Positions 23,090 to 34,728 of a stretch of 44,519 nucleotides of DNA are shown here, piece after piece. This DNA comes from Clostridiales bacterium (GTDB lineage: Bacteria > Bacillota > Clostridia > Oscillospirales > Oscillospiraceae). Location of the stretch: NCBI GenBank assembly GCA_022772585.1, contig JALEZN010000127.1, positions 1-44,519 on the forward strand. The letters are read 5' to 3'. The translations under genes were made by a program, and so were the position numbers. The number at the start of each line of letters is the position of its first letter. Position 1 is the first letter of the stretch. The notes beneath the pieces are model-generated. The model was not told where the DNA came from. It saw only the letters and a program-made list of their open reading frames with translations, and did no database searches.

Positions 23090-23129
23090 AGGTGCTTCCC
23101 CTTTGGACAGATTCTGCCGTATGCTACGC

Positions 23130-23159
23130 AGGGGCGGTGGGATGAACTCCCCCGCCCCT
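23130..23159 (-). other. Hairpin between rpmH and rnpA
   Basis: On the minus strand a GGGGCGG stem with an inner GGGA/TCCC pairing and a GTTCA loop. There is no T tract, so it is more likely an mRNA-stability or processing structure adjusting rpmH over rnpA output than a terminator. Confidence 0.45.
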
Positions 23160-23207
23160 AACTATGACGCTGTACGTTTTGTTTCCCGGAGCGCAAGCCG
23201 GCTTCTC

Positions 23208-23342
23208 TTAGTGAGAGAGGCGGGCGCGGCCCTTGGCGCGGCGGCGAGCCAGCACCTTGCGGCCATTCGCGGTGGCCATGCGCTTGCGGAAGCCGTGCAC
23301 TTTGGAGCGCTGACGCTTCTTGGGCTGATAGGTACGAACCAT
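23208..23342 (-). CDS. rpmH: 50S ribosomal protein L34
   Basis: A 44-residue, highly basic protein ([20 protein letters not shown], then [19 protein letters not shown]), full length for L34. The start is ATG 23342 with GGAGGTG upstream. It is the first gene of the rpmH-rnpA-yidD-yidC-jag operon and divergent from dnaA. Confidence 0.98.
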   Translation of the reverse strand: MVRTYQPKKRQRSKVHGFRKRMATANGRKVLARRRAKGRARLSH

Positions 23343-23369
23343 TTCCGGTACACCTCCTGTACTCATTCT

Positions 23370-23388
23370 GGCAGGTTTTTCACCTGCC
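23370..23388 (-). other. Hairpin in the rpmH leader
   Basis: GGCAGGT/ACCTGCC around five nt, 12 bp upstream of the rpmH Shine-Dalgarno. A second stem (CGGCC, 23398-23414) precedes it. It may take part in leader control of L34. Confidence 0.4.
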
Positions 23389-23469
23389 CGCCACAACGGC
23401 CGTACTGCGGCCGCGGTCGTCAAAAAAGGAAAAATGCTTTACATCCACGCAGAACATGGTGCATTCTGT

Positions 23470-23499
23470 ATTATAGCGTATCCGGAAAAGAGCTGTCAA
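23470..23499 (-). promoter_or_regulatory. rpmH promoter
   Basis: Minus-strand perfect TTGACA (complement of 23494-23499), an 18-bp spacer and perfect TATAAT (complement of 23470-23475). It gives a leader of about 120 nt. Confidence 0.9.
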
Positions 23500-23615
23500 C
23501 CATATTTTTTGTTCTTTTTCTCCTTCCTTTTTCCACTTTTCCACCTTGTGTCCATATCTTGTGGTCTTCTTTCCTGCTCCACACAAACGGCTTATATTTT
23601 TTAAAGGTATAGGCG

Positions 23616-23644
23616 TTGCTTTAAGTCTGTTTTCTTGGTATAAT
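23616..23644 (+). promoter_or_regulatory. dnaA promoter
   Basis: TTGCTT (23616-23621), a 17-bp spacer and perfect TATAAT (23639-23644). The AT-rich stretch upstream (23500-23615) contains TTTTCCAC-type half boxes for DnaA. Confidence 0.83.
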
Positions 23645-23726
23645 ATACTGTCTATTTACAGAGCGGGACCGGTGCGCCCTTTTTTCGGCTGCGGCGCCCC
23701 TCCCATGTCAAGAGGTGGTCTTACAC

Positions 23727-25052
23727 ATGAATTCTCCAGCCGATGTCTGGGCCAAGGTGCTCTCCCTCATGGAGGCGGACATGACCCCAACCACCATCAA
23801 TACGTGGTTTGACGACGCAAAGGCGGTCTCCATGGATACCGACCGCTTTGTCCTCCACACCCCATCCAATTTCAAGCGGGACATCATCCTCTCCCGTTAC
23901 CTTCCCGCCATCAAAAAGGCGCTGCACGAGCTCTTCTCTGCGGATTTCGAAGTGGTCATCCTGGGAGAGGGGGAGCTGGAGCAGTTCTCCGCCGATGCCA
24001 GGCCCGCCGCTGACGCGTCCTTCATGCCCGGCACCGAGGACTACACCTTCGAGCGCTTCGTGGTGGGCTCCTCCAACAAATTCGCCCACGCCGCCGCCCT
24101 GGCCGTGGCCGAAAATCCGGGCCACAGCTACAACCCCCTCTTTATCTACGGCGAGTCCGGCCTGGGCAAGACCCATCTGCTCTATGCCATCGCCCACAAG
24201 CTCCACCGCAGCCATCCGGAGTTCCGCATCACCTACAGTAAGGGCGACACCTTCACCATCGAGCTCATCCAGGGCATCCGGGAGGGCCGCAATCAGGAAT
24301 TCCGGGACAAATACCGCACCACCGACGTGCTGCTGGTGGACGACGTGCAGTTCATCGCCGGCCGCGAATCCTCCCAGGAGGAAATGTTCCACACCTTCAA
24401 CACCCTGTACGAGGCGGGAAAACAGATCGTATTCACCGCCGACCGCCCACCCAAGGAGATGCTCCGGCTGGACGACCGGCTCAAGACCCGGTTCGAGTGG
24501 GGCCTCCCCGTGGACATCCAGCCCCCCGACTATGAAACCCGGGTGGCCATCATCAAGAATAAGGCCATCCGCCGGGGCATGAACCTGCCCGAGCCCGTTC
24601 TGCAGTATATCGCCGACAACATCACCTCCAACGTCCGCCAGATCGAGGGCACCGTCAACAAAATCCTGGCCTTCCAGGAGCTGATGGGGGAGAGCGTGGA
24701 CGTGGACACCGTCATCCGCGCCGTGCGGGACATGTGCAAGGACAAGGCCGACTTCCTCCCCTCACCCGACGTGATCATCGAAGAGGTCTGCAAATTCTAC
24801 AACATCGAGAACAGCGCCCTCCGGGGCCAGGGCCGCACCAAGGACACCGCGCTGGCCCGCCAGATCGCCATGTACCAGATCCGCCGGATGACCAACCTGT
24901 CCCTGAAGGAGATCGGCAAGGAATTCGACAATCGGGACCACACCACCGTCATGCACTCCATCGACCGGGTGGAAAAGCTCATCAAGAGCAATCCCGAGGT
25001 GGCCGAGATCATCAAGGACCTGAACGCCAACATCAACGCCCGGTACGACTGA
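23727..25052 (+). CDS. dnaA: Chromosomal replication initiator protein DnaA
   Basis: A 441-residue AAA+ initiator that binds oriC and melts it. The start is ATG 23727, 8 nt after AGAGGTGG. Domain I is at 1-80; linker II is short; the domain III Walker A is GESGLGKTH and Walker B LLVDDVQF. The domain IV signature (DNRDHTTVMHSIDRVEKL) is near the C terminus, after LSLKEIGKEF. Its own DnaA boxes lie both before and after it. Confidence 0.98.
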   Translation: MNSPADVWAKVLSLMEADMTPTTINTWFDDAKAVSMDTDRFVLHTPSNFKRDIILSRYLPAIKKALHELFSADFEVVILGEGELEQFSADARPAADASFMPGTEDYTFERFVVGSSNKFAHAAALAVAENPGHSYNPLFIYGESGLGKTHLLYAIAHKLHRSHPEFRITYSKGDTFTIELIQGIREGRNQEFRDKYRTTDVLLVDDVQFIAGRESSQEEMFHTFNTLYEAGKQIVFTADRPPKEMLRLDDRLKTRFEWGLPVDIQPPDYETRVAIIKNKAIRRGMNLPEPVLQYIADNITSNVRQIEGTVNKILAFQELMGESVDVDTVIRAVRDMCKDKADFLPSPDVIIEEVCKFYNIENSALRGQGRTKDTALARQIAMYQIRRMTNLSLKEIGKEFDNRDHTTVMHSIDRVEKLIKSNPEVAEIIKDLNANINARYD

Positions 25053-25074
25053 GTCTCCACCGCCGGCGCCCCAA

Positions 25075-25310
25075 CCGTGGAAAAGAAAGAAAAGCGGACC
25101 GGCCCAGCCTTCCACATTTCCACGGACTTTTATCCAGATGTGGAAAACAGGGTGTGGACAAATCCGGCCCCCCGCAGAGGGCTGTAGACAACTCCCCAAA
25201 TTTCTCCACACCCCCTGTGGAAGGGCAACTCTTAGTCTCCCAGGCGAAATTTCCACTTTTCCACATAATTTTCCCCTACTACTACCGCTACTACCCATCT
25301 ACCTCTCCTT
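25075..25310. other. oriC: Replication origin oriC (DnaA-box cluster)
   Basis: The dnaA-dnaN spacer holds many DnaA-box-like sites (TTATCCACA consensus, one to three mismatches): 25108-25116, 25130-25138 (TTATCCAGA), 25139-25147 (reverse TTTTCCACA), 25153-25161 (reverse TTGTCCACA), 25183-25191 (reverse TTGTCTACA), 25202-25210, 25216-25224 and 25257-25265 (TTTTCCACA). The cluster ends in an AT-richer stretch and the trio repeat. This is the standard place and layout for a Firmicute origin. Confidence 0.9.
25276..25302 (+). promoter_or_regulatory. DnaA-trio of the origin unwinding element
   Basis: CTACTACTAC-CGCTACTACC-CATCTACC, about eight trinucleotides of the CTA type (GAT read 3'-5' on the bottom strand). 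It starts 10 bp after the DnaA box TTTTCCACA at 25257-25265, with ATAATTTTCC between. This matches the box / spacer / trio order of the basal unwinding system. Confidence 0.8.
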
Positions 25311-25355
25311 CTCTTCCCCGAGAGACAGGGAGCACCTGAACGGAGGACCACCAAA

Positions 25356-26471
25356 ATGATTAAATTCTCCTGTGAAAAAGCCCTTCTCCAAGCGGCTGTC
25401 TCCACCACATCCAGAGCAGTGTCTCCAAAGAGCTCCATCCCGGCACTGGAAGGGATCCTGCTGGAAGCCGATCAGGAACTGAAGCTCACCGGCTACAACC
25501 TGGAAACCGGCATCCGCACCATAGTCCCGGCCGACATCCAGTCCGGCGGCACCCTGGTACTGGGCGCCCGGCTCTTCGGCGAGATCATCCGCAAGCTGCC
25601 CGACGACATAGTGGTCTTTACCGCCGAAAACTATATGGTCAACATCAAGTGCGGCATGAGCGAATTCAATATTCTGGGCACCGACCCGGAGGAATTCCCC
25701 GAACTGCCCACCGTGGAATACCAGAATTCCTTCCTGATTCCCCAGAATAAGCTCAAAGCCATGATCGGTCAGACCCTGTTCGCCGTCAGTGACAACGAGA
25801 GCCGCCCCATCCACACCGGTTCCCTCTTTGAAGTGGATCAGGACGGGCTCACTATCGTATCGGTGGACGGCTACCGCCTGGCTTTGCGGCATGAGGCCAT
25901 CGACAAAAAAGAGGGCGGCGAGACCTTCTCCTTTGTGGTCCCCGGCGCCGCCCTGTCGGAAGTGGAAAAAATTTGCTCCGATGTGGAGGAGCCTGCCTCC
26001 GTCACCCAGGGCGCCCGCCATGTGATGTTCAAGGTGGGGGAGACCATGCTGGTCTCCCGCCGGCTGGAGGGTGAGTTCCTCTCCTACCGCCAGGCCATCC
26101 CCCGCAACAACACCATCAGGGTGGAGGGCGACACCCGCACCCTGCTTGCCTCCATCGACCGTGTCTCCCTCATCATCAGCGACAAGCTGAAGAGCCCCCT
26201 CCGCTGCGTTTTTGATGACAATATGCTGAAAATCAGCACCAAAACCGCCATTGGAGACGCTGCCGACCAATGCCCCATCACCGGGGACGGCACCGGGCTG
26301 GAGATCGGCTTCCACAACCAGTACCTGATGGACGCCCTGAAGGCCGCCCCCGCCGACCGGGTGCGGCTGGAGCTGACCACCAGCGTGTCCCCCTGTGTCA
26401 TCCTGCCCGCCGAGGGGGATGAAAACTTTCTGTATATGGTGCTCCCTGTCCGCCTGAAGGCCGGGGAATAA
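25356..26471 (+). CDS. dnaN: DNA polymerase III beta subunit (sliding clamp)
   Basis: A 371-residue clamp with three repeated domains. The start [22 protein letters not shown] follows CGGAGGA. The typical end MVLPVRLK is present. It is directly after oriC, with yaaA 53 bp downstream. Confidence 0.97.
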   Translation: MIKFSCEKALLQAAVSTTSRAVSPKSSIPALEGILLEADQELKLTGYNLETGIRTIVPADIQSGGTLVLGARLFGEIIRKLPDDIVVFTAENYMVNIKCGMSEFNILGTDPEEFPELPTVEYQNSFLIPQNKLKAMIGQTLFAVSDNESRPIHTGSLFEVDQDGLTIVSVDGYRLALRHEAIDKKEGGETFSFVVPGAALSEVEKICSDVEEPASVTQGARHVMFKVGETMLVSRRLEGEFLSYRQAIPRNNTIRVEGDTRTLLASIDRVSLIISDKLKSPLRCVFDDNMLKISTKTAIGDAADQCPITGDGTGLEIGFHNQYLMDALKAAPADRVRLELTTSVSPCVILPAEGDENFLYMVLPVRLKAGE

Positions 26472-26524
26472 ACCGGAGGACGGGAGTGCATAAATATGCA
26501 TCCCGCCTGGAAAAGGAGTTCTTT

Positions 26525-26737
26525 ATGGAAGCTCAGGAAATCACGATCTCCACGGAATTTATCAAGCTGGAGGCCTTTCTCAAATTCGCCGGCGCCGTCA
26601 GCACCGGCGGCGAGGCCAAAAACCTGATCCAGGACAGCCTTGTAAAGGTCAACGGCGAAGTATGCACCATGCGGGGCAAGAAGCTCCGTCCCGGAGACAC
26701 GGTGGAACTGGGGAGCCGGCGGCTCACCGTCCGATGA
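26525..26737 (+). CDS. yaaA: S4-domain RNA-binding protein YaaA
   Basis: A 70-residue protein that is almost entirely one S4 domain ([20 protein letters not shown], then [21 protein letters not shown]). The start is ATG 26525 after AAAGGAG. It always sits between dnaN and recF in Firmicutes. It overlaps recF by 4 nt (ATGA), so the two are translationally coupled. Confidence 0.93.
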   Translation: MEAQEITISTEFIKLEAFLKFAGAVSTGGEAKNLIQDSLVKVNGEVCTMRGKKLRPGDTVELGSRRLTVR

Positions 26738-27840
26738 TCGTCCGCAGTCTGGAGCTGGAGGGCTTCCGCAACTACGACCGCTTCACGGCGGAGTTCGCCC
26801 CGGGGGTCAACGTGATCTACGGGGAGAACGCCCAGGGAAAGACCAACCTGCTGGAGGCGGTGGGTTATCTCTCAGGGGCCCGGTCCCACCGGGCCAGGGC
26901 CGACCGGGAGCTCATCGGCTTTTCCCGGCAGGAGGCCGCCGTCCGGGCCTCCATCGAGAGCCGGGACCGGGAATTCAAAGTGGAGGCCAGACTCTTCCGG
27001 GGCAGACGGCGGGCCCTGACGGCCAACGGCGTGCGCCTCAAGACGGCGGCGGGCCTGTCTGAGATATTGCACACCGTGCTCTTCTGTCCGGAGGACCTGA
27101 TGCTCATCCGGGCGGGGAGCGCAGAGCGCCGCCGTTTTCTGGATAACTCCCTCTGTCAGCTCCGGCCCCGGTACGCCGCCGCCCTGGCCGAGTACCGCCG
27201 GCTGCAGGAGCACAAGCTGCGCATCCTGCGGGACTGGGAGGAAAAGCCCGGCCTGCTGGACCTGCTGCCCGACTTCAACGACCGTATGGCCCGGTGCGGG
27301 GCCATCCTCATCCATTACCGGGCCCACTTCATCCGCAAGCTGGCCCGGTCGGCGGCGGCCATCCACGCCGATTTTTCCGGCGGGCGGGAGGAGATGTCCC
27401 TCTCCTACCAGACGGTGAGCACAGTGGCCGATCCGCTCATTCCCACCAAGGATATTTATCCCCTGCTGCTGGAGCACCAGGAGAGCCACCGCCGGGCCGA
27501 GCTGGAGGCCAGGTCCTGTCTGTCCGGTCCCCACAAGGACGACCTGGTGGTGGATATCGACGGCCGCAGCGCCAAGCAGTTCGCCTCCCAGGGCCAGACC
27601 AGAACGGCGGCTCTTTCCTTAAAGCTGGCGGAGCGGGAGCTCCACCAGGAGGATCTGGGGGAGTGGCCGGTGCTGCTGCTGGACGACGTGCTCTCCGAGC
27701 TGGACCGGCGGCGGCAGGAGTTCGTGCTGCGCCGCATCACCGGCGGACAGGTATTCATCACCTGCTGCGAGGAGGAAGGGATGGACGCTCTGGGGGAGGG
27801 GAGGACCTTCCATATCCGGGGCGGCGCCCTGGCGGACTGA
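26734..27840 (+). CDS. recF: DNA replication and repair protein RecF
   Basis: A 368-residue SMC-like ATPase that loads RecA at gaps. Walker A is GENAQGKTN near residue 35, the signature LSGPHKDDL, and Walker [13 protein letters not shown]. The start [17 protein letters not shown] is typical. It overlaps yaaA upstream, and a small membrane protein gene follows 12 bp downstream. Confidence 0.96.
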   Translation: MIVRSLELEGFRNYDRFTAEFAPGVNVIYGENAQGKTNLLEAVGYLSGARSHRARADRELIGFSRQEAAVRASIESRDREFKVEARLFRGRRRALTANGVRLKTAAGLSEILHTVLFCPEDLMLIRAGSAERRRFLDNSLCQLRPRYAAALAEYRRLQEHKLRILRDWEEKPGLLDLLPDFNDRMARCGAILIHYRAHFIRKLARSAAAIHADFSGGREEMSLSYQTVSTVADPLIPTKDIYPLLLEHQESHRRAELEARSCLSGPHKDDLVVDIDGRSAKQFASQGQTRTAALSLKLAERELHQEDLGEWPVLLLDDVLSELDRRRQEFVLRRITGGQVFITCCEEEGMDALGEGRTFHIRGGALAD

Positions 27841-27852
27841 GAGGAGGACAGG

Positions 27853-28179
27853 ATGCTCATTCTGTTTGTGATCCTGCCTCTGGCGGCGGCGCTGGTCCTC
27901 CAGTACGGGACCTGCCGCCTGACCATGGGGCTCTCGGGCCGCCGGAGAGGCCGGGCGGCACTGGTGCGGCTGCTGCCGCTGCTCCTGGCGGTGGCGGTCA
28001 TCGCCGCGGTGGCTGTGGGGCGCTGGCAGATCTGGCGCAGCGAGAGAGTCTCCCCCGTGACGCAGCTGATCTTTTTCCCGGGCGTGCCCGGTTTCTTTTT
28101 CCTGCTGGGGCTTCTTCTGGGCTGGCGGCTGTGGAAGAAGTGGTGGGCCCCCAGGGTCATCGACGATCCGGGCCCCTGA
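27853..28179 (+). CDS. Small integral membrane protein in the recF-gyrB operon
   Basis: A 108-residue protein with three hydrophobic segments (about 2-17, 40-56 and 73-90), Arg-rich loops (GRRRGRAALVR) and a Trp-rich C terminus (GWRLWKKWWAP). I recognise no family. It starts 12 bp after recF behind GAGGAGGAC, so it is cotranscribed with recF and remB. Confidence 0.65.
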   Translation: MLILFVILPLAAALVLQYGTCRLTMGLSGRRRGRAALVRLLPLLLAVAVIAAVAVGRWQIWRSERVSPVTQLIFFPGVPGFFFLLGLLLGWRLWKKWWAPRVIDDPGP

Positions 28180-28230
28180 TTGGAATAGAAAAACATATTC
28201 CCTGCCGGGAAGCAAAAGAGGAGTGATGGC

Positions 28231-28494
28231 ATGTACCTCCATCTGGGCCAGTCGGTGGTGGTGGCGTACCGGGACGTCATCGGCATCTTTGATATGGACA
28301 ATACCACCTCCTCCCGCCTGACGCGGAACTTTCTCAATCAGGCGGAGCGGGAGGGAAGAGTGGTCAACGTGTCCGACGACCTTCCCAAGTCCTTTGTGCT
28401 GTGCAGGGGACGGGACGGAGCGGACCGGGTGTATATTTCGCAGCTCTCGCCGGCTACCCTGCTGCGCCGGGCCGAGAGCAACAGCTTTGAATAA
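28231..28494 (+). CDS. remB: Extracellular matrix regulator RemB (DUF370)
   Basis: An 87-residue YaaB/RemB-like protein: MYLHLGQSVVVAYRDVIGIFDMDNT is the DUF370 signature, followed by FVLCRG and YISQLSPATLL. In Bacillus RemA/RemB control matrix genes and osmoprotection. Placement between recF and gyrB is conserved. RBS AGAGGAGTG. Confidence 0.9.
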   Translation: MYLHLGQSVVVAYRDVIGIFDMDNTTSSRLTRNFLNQAEREGRVVNVSDDLPKSFVLCRGRDGADRVYISQLSPATLLRRAESNSFE

Positions 28495-28526
28495 AACAGC
28501 GTCCATGCGACGAGGGGAGGAGCTTT

Positions 28527-28928
28527 ATGGAATCCATCCAATACCTGTGGAAGGACCGCAAGCGTTTTCTGGGCATGCCCATCACCTTTACGAAATACAG
28601 CGTCAGTGAGAACCGGATCTTTCGGGAAAAGGGACTTCTGAACCTGAAGGAGGAGGAGGTCCTGCTCTACCGGGTGCGGGATCTGGACCTGCGGAGGAGC
28701 CTGGGCCAGCGGATCTTCGGCGTGGGCACCGTGTGCATCCACTCCTCGGACAAGACCACACCCGTCCTGCAGCTGGAGAATGTGAAGGACCCCAAGGCGG
28801 TGAAGGAGCTCATTTACCGCCAGGTGGAGGCCGCCAAGGAGAAGCGCCGCATGCGGGCCACCGAGCTGCTGGGCGACGAGGATATGGATCACGACGGCGG
28901 CGGCTTCCTGGACGACGACGATATGTAA
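28527..28928 (+). CDS. Bacterial PH-domain protein (YdbS/DUF304-like)
   Basis: A 133-residue soluble protein. The middle (FTKYSVSENRIFREKGLLN, then LLYRVRDLDLRRSLGQRIF, then GTVCIHSSDKTTPVLQLENV) follows the beta pattern of bacterial PH domains, and the C terminus is a basic helix and an acidic tail (DHDGGGFLDDDDM). No transmembrane helix is seen. It lies between remB and gyrB, probably in the same transcript. Function unknown. Confidence 0.8.
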   Translation: MESIQYLWKDRKRFLGMPITFTKYSVSENRIFREKGLLNLKEEEVLLYRVRDLDLRRSLGQRIFGVGTVCIHSSDKTTPVLQLENVKDPKAVKELIYRQVEAAKEKRRMRATELLGDEDMDHDGGGFLDDDDM

Positions 28929-28971
28929 CGGGAAGCGGCGCGCCGCCCGGCGAAGGGCCGGCACGGCATAA

Positions 28972-30978
<2,007 letters not shown>

Positions 30979-31068
30979 TCCGCCGGGCGGCAGACTGCAA
31001 AAAACAGAGGGGAGACGCCCGGGGCGGTATGACGCCGTTCCCGTCCCCCTGAACGGAGTTGAGCTTTT

Positions 31069-33621
31069 TTGGCAAAGAACAACGAATACCAAACCAAAGA
31101 TATCACCTTTCCCGGCCAGAAGATCGTGGAGATCAATCTGGAGCACGAGATGCAGGACGCGTACATCGAGTACGCCATGTCGGTCATCGTGGGCCGGGCC
31201 CTGCCCGACGTGCGGGACGGCCTGAAGCCGGTGCACCGCCGCATCCTCTACTCCATGTACGAGAGCGGCCTGACCAGCGACAAGCCCTTCAAGAAGTCGG
31301 CCACCTGCGTGGGCGACGTGCTGGGCAAATACCACCCCCACGGCGACGCGTCGGTGTACGACGCCCTGGTCCGCCTGGCCCAGGATTTCTCCATGCGCTA
31401 CCCCCTGGTGGACGGACACGGCAACTTCGGCTCGGTGGACGGCGATCCCCCGGCCGCCTACCGTTACACCGAGGCCCGCATGGCTAGGATCACCAACGAG
31501 ATGCTGCGGGACATTGAGAAGGACACCGTGGACTGGGACCCCAACTTCGACGAGTCCCTGAAGGAACCCCGGGTGGTCCCCTCCCGGTTCCCCAACCTGC
31601 TGGTCAACGGCTCCAGCGGCATCGCCGTGGGCATGACCACCAACATCCCGCCCCACAACCTGCGGGAGGTTATCGATGCCACCATCTGCGTGCTGGACAA
31701 CCCGGAGGCCACCCTGGACGACCTGATGGAGCACGTGAAGGGCCCCGACTTCCCCACCCGGGGCATCATCATGGGCCGCAGCGGCATCCGGGCGGCCTAT
31801 GCCACCGGCAAGGGCCATATCCGGGTTCGGGCCCGCACCGAGATGGAGGAGTTCGGCAACAACCGCACCCGCATCATTGTCACCGAGCTGCCCTATCAGG
31901 TGAACAAGGCCCGCCTCATCGAGAACATTGCCGACCAGGTCCATGACAAGCGGCTGGATGGCATCTCCGGCCTGCGGGACGAGTCCGACGGCAAGAAGGG
32001 CATGCGTATCGTCATCGAGCTCAAGAAGGACGCCAACCCCCAGGTGGTGCTCAACCGGCTCTTTGCCCAGACCCAGATGCAGACCACCTTCGGCGTCATC
32101 ATGCTGGCCCTGGTCAACAACCAGAAGAAGCCCAAGATCCTCTCCCTGCGGCAGATCCTGGACGAGTACATCGCCTTCCAGGAGGAGATCATCACCCGGC
32201 GCACCATCTTCGACCGCCGGAAGGCCCAGGAGCGGGCCCATCTGCTCAAGGGCCTGCTCATTGCCCAGGACAACATCGACGAGGTCATCCGGATCATCCG
32301 GGAAAGCTACGACAATGCCAAGGAGAACCTGATGAACCGCTTCGGGCTGGACGACGTCCAGGCCCAGGCCATCCTGGACATGCAGCTCAAGCGCCTGCAG
32401 GGCCTGGAGAAGGAGAAGCTGGAGAACGAGTATGAAGAGCTGATGAAGAAGATCGCATACTACGACCAGCTCCTCTCCGACGAGACCATGCTCCGGGGCG
32501 TGCTCAAAGACGAGCTCACCGAGATCCGCAACAAGTACGGCGACGACCGCAAGACCGAGATTGGCTTTGTGGAGGACGATATTGACATCGAGGACCTGAT
32601 CGAGGAGGAGGAGTGCGTCTTTACCCTCACCTCCGCCGGGTATATCAAGCGCCTGCCCGCCTCCACCTACCGGGCCCAGCGCCGGGGCGGCAAGGGCATC
32701 TCCGCCCAGACCCTGAAGGAGGAGGACTATGTGGAGACCGTGTTCACCGCCTCCACCCATGACTATATCCTCTTCTTTACCAACAAGGGCCGGGTCCACC
32801 GGAAGAAGGGCTATCAGATCCCCGAGGCCGGCCGTACCGCCAAGGGCACCAACATCGTCAACGTCCTGCCGGTGGAGAGTGGAGAGAAGGTCACCGCCAT
32901 GATCCACCTGCGGGAGTTCCCGGAGGACCGCTATCTGGTGATGGTCACCCGGGGCGGCACCGTCAAGCGCATACAGCTCTCCTCCATCAACACCGCCCGC
33001 AAGGCGGGCATCCGCTGCATCACCCTGGAGGAGGACGACGAGCTCATCTCCGTGCGGGAGACCGACGGCGATCAGGCCATCCTCATCGCCACCCACGACG
33101 GCATGACCATCGCCTTCCGGGAGAGCGACATCCGCTGTATGGGCCGGGACGCTTACGGTGTGCGGGGCATCCGCCTGCGGGACGGCGACTTCGTGGTGGG
33201 TGCCGCCCGGGCCAAGTACGACCACCAGGTGCTCATGGTCACCGAGAACGGCTACGGCAAGCGCACCCCCATGGACGAGTACTTCCGGGCGGACGGCCCC
33301 CAGAACCGGGGCGGCTACGGCCTGAAGGGCTACCAGGTCACCGACAAGACCGGCCCCATCGCCGGGGTGAAGGTGGTCAGCGAGGACGACGATATCCTCA
33401 TCATTTCGGACGACGGAACCATCATCCGCACCCATGCCGCCGGCATCAATGTTTACTCCCGCACCGCCCAGGGTGTCCGGGTCATGAACCTGGCTGACGG
33501 CGTGAAGGTCATCTCCATCGCCCGCACCGAGCATGAGGAGGACGGCGAGGCGGAGGAGAGGCCCGCAGAGGGTGAGCAGTCCGGAGAGACCGGAAGCGAG
33601 ACCGGGCCGGTTCAGGAATAA
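31069..33621 (+). CDS. gyrA: DNA gyrase subunit A
   Basis: An 850-residue breakage-reunion subunit. The start is TTG 31069 ([19 protein letters not shown]), with GGAG about 10 nt upstream. The catalytic Tyr lies in [12 protein letters not shown], and the GyrA box QRRGGKG distinguishes it from ParC. The quinolone-determining region reads [14 protein letters not shown]: Ala94 is at the position equivalent to E. coli Ser83, while Asp98 (equivalent to Asp87) is kept. The acidic C-terminal tail ([15 protein letters not shown]) is common. rnhA follows 8 bp later. Confidence 0.98.
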   Translation: MAKNNEYQTKDITFPGQKIVEINLEHEMQDAYIEYAMSVIVGRALPDVRDGLKPVHRRILYSMYESGLTSDKPFKKSATCVGDVLGKYHPHGDASVYDALVRLAQDFSMRYPLVDGHGNFGSVDGDPPAAYRYTEARMARITNEMLRDIEKDTVDWDPNFDESLKEPRVVPSRFPNLLVNGSSGIAVGMTTNIPPHNLREVIDATICVLDNPEATLDDLMEHVKGPDFPTRGIIMGRSGIRAAYATGKGHIRVRARTEMEEFGNNRTRIIVTELPYQVNKARLIENIADQVHDKRLDGISGLRDESDGKKGMRIVIELKKDANPQVVLNRLFAQTQMQTTFGVIMLALVNNQKKPKILSLRQILDEYIAFQEEIITRRTIFDRRKAQERAHLLKGLLIAQDNIDEVIRIIRESYDNAKENLMNRFGLDDVQAQAILDMQLKRLQGLEKEKLENEYEELMKKIAYYDQLLSDETMLRGVLKDELTEIRNKYGDDRKTEIGFVEDDIDIEDLIEEEECVFTLTSAGYIKRLPASTYRAQRRGGKGISAQTLKEEDYVETVFTASTHDYILFFTNKGRVHRKKGYQIPEAGRTAKGTNIVNVLPVESGEKVTAMIHLREFPEDRYLVMVTRGGTVKRIQLSSINTARKAGIRCITLEEDDELISVRETDGDQAILIATHDGMTIAFRESDIRCMGRDAYGVRGIRLRDGDFVVGAARAKYDHQVLMVTENGYGKRTPMDEYFRADGPQNRGGYGLKGYQVTDKTGPIAGVKVVSEDDDILIISDDGTIIRTHAAGINVYSRTAQGVRVMNLADGVKVISIARTEHEEDGEAEERPAEGEQSGETGSETGPVQE

Positions 33622-33629
33622 GCGCAGAT

Positions 33630-34067
33630 ATGAAAACAGTCACGATCTACACCGACGGGGCCTGCTCGGGCAATCCCGGCCCCGGCGGCTGGGGGGCCAT
33701 CCTGCAATACGGCGCCTACCGCAAAGAGATGAGCGGCGGCGAGGCCCACACCACCAATAACCGCATGGAGCTCACCGGCGTCATCTCAGCCCTGCGGGCC
33801 CTGAAGGAGCCCTGTATCGTGGAGCTCTGGTCCGACTCCAAGTACGTCATCGACGCGCTGGAAAAGGGATGGGCCCGGGGCTGGAAGGCCCGGGGCTGGG
33901 TCAAGGCCGACAAGAAGCCGGCCCTGAATCCCGACCTGTGGGAGGTCCTGCTGGACCTGTGCGACTACCACACGGTCCACCTCCACTGGGTCAAGGGCCA
34001 CGCAGATAACCCCAACAACAACCGCTGCGACGAGCTGGCGGTGGCGGAGAGCAGAAAATTTCGCTAG
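33630..34067 (+). CDS. rnhA: Ribonuclease HI
   Basis: A 145-residue enzyme that cuts RNA in RNA-DNA hybrids. All four metal-binding residues are visible: Asp in [14 protein letters not shown], Glu in NRMELTGV, Asp in SDSKYVID and Asp in NRCDELAV. The basic handle region ([16 protein letters not shown]) is present. It lies close behind gyrA and so is probably cotranscribed, ending before a strong terminator. Confidence 0.96.
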   Translation: MKTVTIYTDGACSGNPGPGGWGAILQYGAYRKEMSGGEAHTTNNRMELTGVISALRALKEPCIVELWSDSKYVIDALEKGWARGWKARGWVKADKKPALNPDLWEVLLDLCDYHTVHLHWVKGHADNPNNNRCDELAVAESRKFR

Positions 34068-34076
34068 AAACGATCA

Positions 34077-34116
34077 AAGGGCCTGTCCACGGCAAATTGC
34101 CGTGGACGGGCCCTTT
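34077..34116 (+). terminator. Terminator of gyrA-rnhA
   Basis: A long stem (about 18 bp with one mismatch) around a short AATT-centred loop, followed by TTTTGG. It starts 10 bp after the rnhA stop. Confidence 0.88.
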
Positions 34117-34130
34117 TGGTTCGTACTATA

Positions 34131-34629
34131 GGGATGCGCTCGCCGCGCGGGCGTCCTGCGCGGACAGGCCGCCTGCCCGGCGGGGGCCCCTTTTCTTTCG
34201 CGAAAGAAAAGGGGGAAAGAAAGGCCCAGAGGGAGGCCCAAGCCCTCCCTCTGGACTCCCTCCCTACACGTAGAGCCCGCTCCCCTGGTGCTATCAAGAC
34301 TTAGATAGCCCTCAGCAACGTTGGCAAGGTGCCTTCTGAGGGCACGGCAGGCCACCGGCATTGAGGACCACTGATGGCCTTGAAAGAAACTTGGTCAGAA
34401 GCATCCTACAGACGAGCCCTTCTGTGGCTTGTGCTTACAATAAGCTTAGCGGTCCGGGAGGTACTGCACAGGCAGCGCGGAAGGTTCCTACCTTTGGGAA
34501 AAACCGGACAAGAACTCCCCCGTATTGGGGTTCAAAGGGGGCAGCGCCCCATTTGCCCTTTGGTCCAGGCCCTTTCGGGAAAGGGCCTGGCGCCGTCCGC
34601 GCAGGACGCCCGCGCGGCGAGCGCATCCC
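34131..34629. mobile_element. MITE-like element with 35-bp perfect terminal inverted repeats
   Basis: Bases 34131-34165 are the exact reverse complement of 34595-34629. Inside are further hairpins: a 28-bp perfect palindrome (34187-34214), an 11-bp stem (34226-34236 with 34244-34254), GCCCTCAG/CTGAGGGC around 34310-34342, and a strong stem at 34565-34590. There is no convincing gene: one open frame (34374) runs through the repeat and has no family features. It lies between two converging terminators, so the insertion is neutral. No target-site duplication is obvious. This is consistent with a non-autonomous transposable element or a large structured repeat. Confidence 0.75.
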
Positions 34630-34687
34630 CCGTCCCCGCCCGTGGGCGGGCAAAAATCTCTGATCGAAAAAAGTACAGATCCGGACA

Positions 34688-34723
34688 CAAAAAAACTCCC
34701 GGCCCATTACAGTGGACCGGGAG
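34688..34723 (-). terminator. Terminator of the darA-holB-ricT operon
   Basis: CTCCCGG/CCGGGAG stem (34696-34702 with 34717-34723) and, on the minus strand, a run of seven T (A run at 34689-34695). Confidence 0.82.
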
Positions 34724-34728
34724 CTCGT

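Noticed and set aside
23130-23159. Hairpin between rpmH and rnpA as a terminator
   Set aside because: No T run follows on the minus strand, and the downstream genes belong to the same conserved operon.
34270-34500. Possible 6S, SRP or RNase P RNA inside the inverted-repeat element
   Set aside because: I looked for the SRP tetraloop region (GGAAGGAAGCA-like) and RNase P core sequences and did not find them on either strand; local hairpins alone are not enough.
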